Assembly (NCBI RefSeq): GCF_945859705.1
Contig: NC_079136.1
Location: forward strand, 53,396,094-53,460,093
DNA length: 64,000 nucleotides
Source: Episyrphus balteatus
Lineage: Eukaryota; Arthropoda; Insecta; Diptera; Syrphidae
Reading direction: 5' to 3'
Notes under the pieces: model-generated
The model's input: only the letters and a program-made list of their open reading frames with translations
What the model was told of the DNA's origin: nothing
The model's database searches: none
Shown here: piece by piece, positions 61,465 through 64,000 of the stretch
Layout: every line of letters starts with the position of its first letter
Numbering within the stretch: the first letter of the stretch is position 1
Position numbers and translations under genes: made by a program

Positions 61465-61688
61465 ATCGATACCTTCCCGTAAGAATGTATTAAGCGGCAT
61501 TTTTTTCGAAAATGACTTTTTGATGTGGAAATAAACTATGAGTACCATTTTGGTTGTTCTATTATGAATGCAAAAAGAAAATAAAATTGTGCAGGACATA
61601 CATTTTCTCACAGAATAATTTTGTTTTTTGCGTTTCCTGAACAATTTTAGAAATGTCGCTTAATACATTCTTACGGGAAGGTATCGAT
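61465..61688. mobile_element. Short MITE with about 37-bp TIRs
   Basis: ATCGATACCTTCCCGTAAGA begins the left TIR (61465) and its reverse complement ends the right one (61688), with one mismatch over about 37 bp. AT lies on both sides (61463-61464 and 61689-61690). 224 bp, non-coding. Confidence 0.75.
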
Positions 61689-64000
61689 ATTATGTATGTA
61701 TGTCCAAATTTGTATACCTATGGACCAGGTAGACAGGTCGAATTTACTATATTTTCTTTTGTATTTTTTTTTCTTTTGCTGTTTGTTTGTTTGGAATAAA
61801 ACTTTTTTAGGAACAAATTAAAGGCTTGGAGTGGTAATGTATTATTACACAGGTCAACACGAAATCAAATGGGAGCTTGAGGCACTATTTGATACCTTCT
61901 ATTTTCAATATTTATGGTAAAAGTAATTCACTCTGATGGTATTTTTATTATACAAAAATAACTGCTTACACAAATAACTGTGTCCAAACTGTAGCTAAAC
62001 TGGTTCATATTGAAATTCTTTATTTATTGAAAAGTAAAATTAATTTTTTTGCATAGTTTTTTTTTTTTTATTATTTTGTTGCATATACAGGATGTCTAAA
62101 GTCGGTATCATCCCGACTCTAATGGATTAAACGAAATGGGCTGATAGGCTTACTTAAGATCTCTCAGAATTTGGTAACTTGTTCATCCCAAATACTTACA
62201 GTTCTTGTGAAATTTCGAAAAATCCCTTCTTTGCAACAGTATTTTGTTTCCTCTGCCCATAATTAATTTTTGTTTTTTTACAATTCTTTCACTTAAACAT
62301 TGCCTTACAATAAGAAACAATTAACTAATAAGAATATTTTTTATTTCATACGCCATTTTTTTTGCAAATTAATTAACAGTTCCGAGTTTCATAAAAACTC
62401 AATTTCTTACTTTTATTTCAGAGCAACAAGTCCAAAAAAATTTGTATTGTGTGACTCTGGATTATTATTTTTAAAACTTGTCCCGGTATTGCAGTTTTCA
62501 GAAAAGTATAAAAGTTTCCAAAAATATTCCAGTTTGAACTCAACAAAACAGGGTTTCTCGGAGCAAACAACCCTTGTATTCATCATAACTTTTTTTTGTT
62601 ATAATTTAAGTGCTTTGGCAAAAATGTAGAACTTTAAATTATTATCTACATTTTATACCTTAACAGTTTCTTTTGTAAAATGCACGGTTCTTGCACTATA
62701 GCTCATAAGACTCGAGTTAGGCTCACAGGGTATGAAAATTGTATTTTTGCTTCCAACACTACAAAATCAAATCTTAGGAGGGAAACGGTGATTATCTATT
62801 GTTTTGGTTTACCATGAACCCAAAAAGTGCAAATTAAACCGAAGCACAAAAAATACTTTTATTTTTGTCGACCTGTGTTATGAGCATTTATATAATTAGG
62901 TAGGTAATTGAATAAATTTTAATGAAAAGTGCATTATATTATCATAAAACTTTAAGAAAAATTCATAGTTTTTATTTAAGAAATAATCTTGAAATGTTAG
63001 AAACTTTTCTTAAACTTTGTTCTAAAATTATATAAGAAAAAAAAAAAAGTATTTAAGAAATAATTCTTGAATTGTATGAATTTTTCTTAAAATCTATGAA
63101 ACTTTTCTTAAACATTTTCAAAAATTTAAGAATCCGTTTATGAACAGAATTCTTAAAATTTAAGAACTTATTCTTAATTTTTAAGAAAGATTCATTCCCT
63201 TATGAATTTGTTCATTAATGTACAAATTCGTTAATTTTATGTATCTTTTTGATTCAGTGTAAAGAACATTTTTTATGTCAGTCGACGAAATTACGCATAA
63301 ATTGGAATTTGTATAAGTTTCCTAAAATATTTCTAGTCTTGAAAGTGGAACGCCACGCCAAGACATAAGCCTAGAATTATAAGATTCTATCTGACATTCT
63401 TGACTATGGCGCTAGTTGGGTTGATTTCCTATCATCTTCGAGGTTCGACAACGAACATAAGCTTGTACGTTGGATGAAATTCTGTTTCCTTTTTACATTT
63501 TTCTATGAAATCATTTCTAATTATCTGGATGCCACTGTAGAAGTAAATGCCTACCATATCAATACCATTTTAAAGATATTTTTTCTTTCCGGACATTTTT
63601 TTTTTTCATATAGACTCTAAAGTCATATAGTTAAAAGAACAGCTTTTCATCAATTTAATACAATATGATAGGAATATTGATTTATTTTTACCTAATCCGA
63701 AAAAATTTAGGTCTATTTGCACTTTTATCTATAAAACTACATCTTTATTTAATGATAGGTTAAAGTAAAGGGTATTTCATATTTTTAAAAGAAAACCGGA
63801 AATTATTTTTGCAAAAGTACGAGTTTCCAGCTTTACAGCATCCAAAAAAACTAGACCCTGTCCCGTCATGTCATACCGAGATTTTGTTTTGTTTTCACAA
63901 TAATAGATAAGCTTACAAAGTGATGAATGAAATACAACAAATTGGCCTAACAACGAGTTTTTTTTTTTTGTTTTTTTTTGTAAATTAATCCCAATAATCG
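61689..64000. other. No gene seen; AT-rich, with a TTAAGAA-rich patch
   Basis: 62940-63190 holds more than ten TTAAGAA/TTCTTAA words in both orientations. The rest shows no ORF or repeat that can be supported. Confidence 0.5.

Noticed and set aside
54858..62125. Shared 18-base string CATTAGAGTCGGGATGAT (54859) and its reverse near 62109
   Set aside because: No similarity continues on either side. Only a genome search could tell whether it is a transposon end or chance.

Overview
AT-rich, intron-like or intergenic DNA from a eukaryote with a transposon-loaded genome. An insect, most likely a fly (Diptera), is suggested by tandem and dispersed repeats carrying an internal GTCY microsatellite (as in the DINE-1/mini-me Helitrons of flies), by a LINE, a PIF/Harbinger element with short spliceosomal introns, Transib-, hAT- and mariner-like elements, and by abundant homopolymer runs. 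I could not support any host protein-coding exon, rRNA or tRNA. The species is not identifiable from the sequence alone.

Layout. 1-757: end of an 84-bp tandem array. 758-3740: plain DNA. 3741-5662: foldback element interrupted by a TA-flanked MITE. 5663-9360: plain, moderately complex DNA. 9364-11770: small inverted-repeat elements and repeat fragments. 13036-13990: complete DINE-1-like copy. 14300-14865: second copy of a repeat first seen at 10797. 15146-17401: 5'-truncated LINE with 12-bp target duplications and a reverse transcriptase broken by two stop codons. 18005-18690: tandem duplication. 22319-23143 and 25885-26388: two foldback elements of one family, with inverted arrays of short degenerate units. 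23932-27832: large inverted-repeat element holding a Transib-like insertion (24037-25434), the second foldback and another palindromic element. 29421-31000, 35000-37150, 45500-46600, 49500-50950 and 52650-55700: higher-complexity islands that look like ordinary non-repetitive fly DNA.

37263-42292 is the only region with apparently intact genes: a complete PIF/Harbinger transposon with 41-bp terminal inverted repeats. It has two convergent spliced genes: a Myb/SANT-like DNA-binding protein (+, four exons, 240 aa) and a HARBI1-type DDE transposase (-, three exons, 383 aa). In this superfamily the two proteins act together, the Myb-like partner helping the transposase reach DNA and the nucleus. 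Very long near-perfect palindromes lie between the two 3' ends.

42716-48487: small elements including a truncated DINE-like copy and a hAT-like MITE. 51294-51740: TTCGAAT-type minisatellite. 51950-52330: decayed LINE fragment. 56345-58950: three head-to-tail DINE-like units, the last with an expanded 8-bp microsatellite. 59955-61392: long-TIR element with unequal arms. 61465-61688: short MITE. The window is mainly a record of nested transposition, and several insertions can be proved internally because an uninterrupted opposite arm preserves the empty site.
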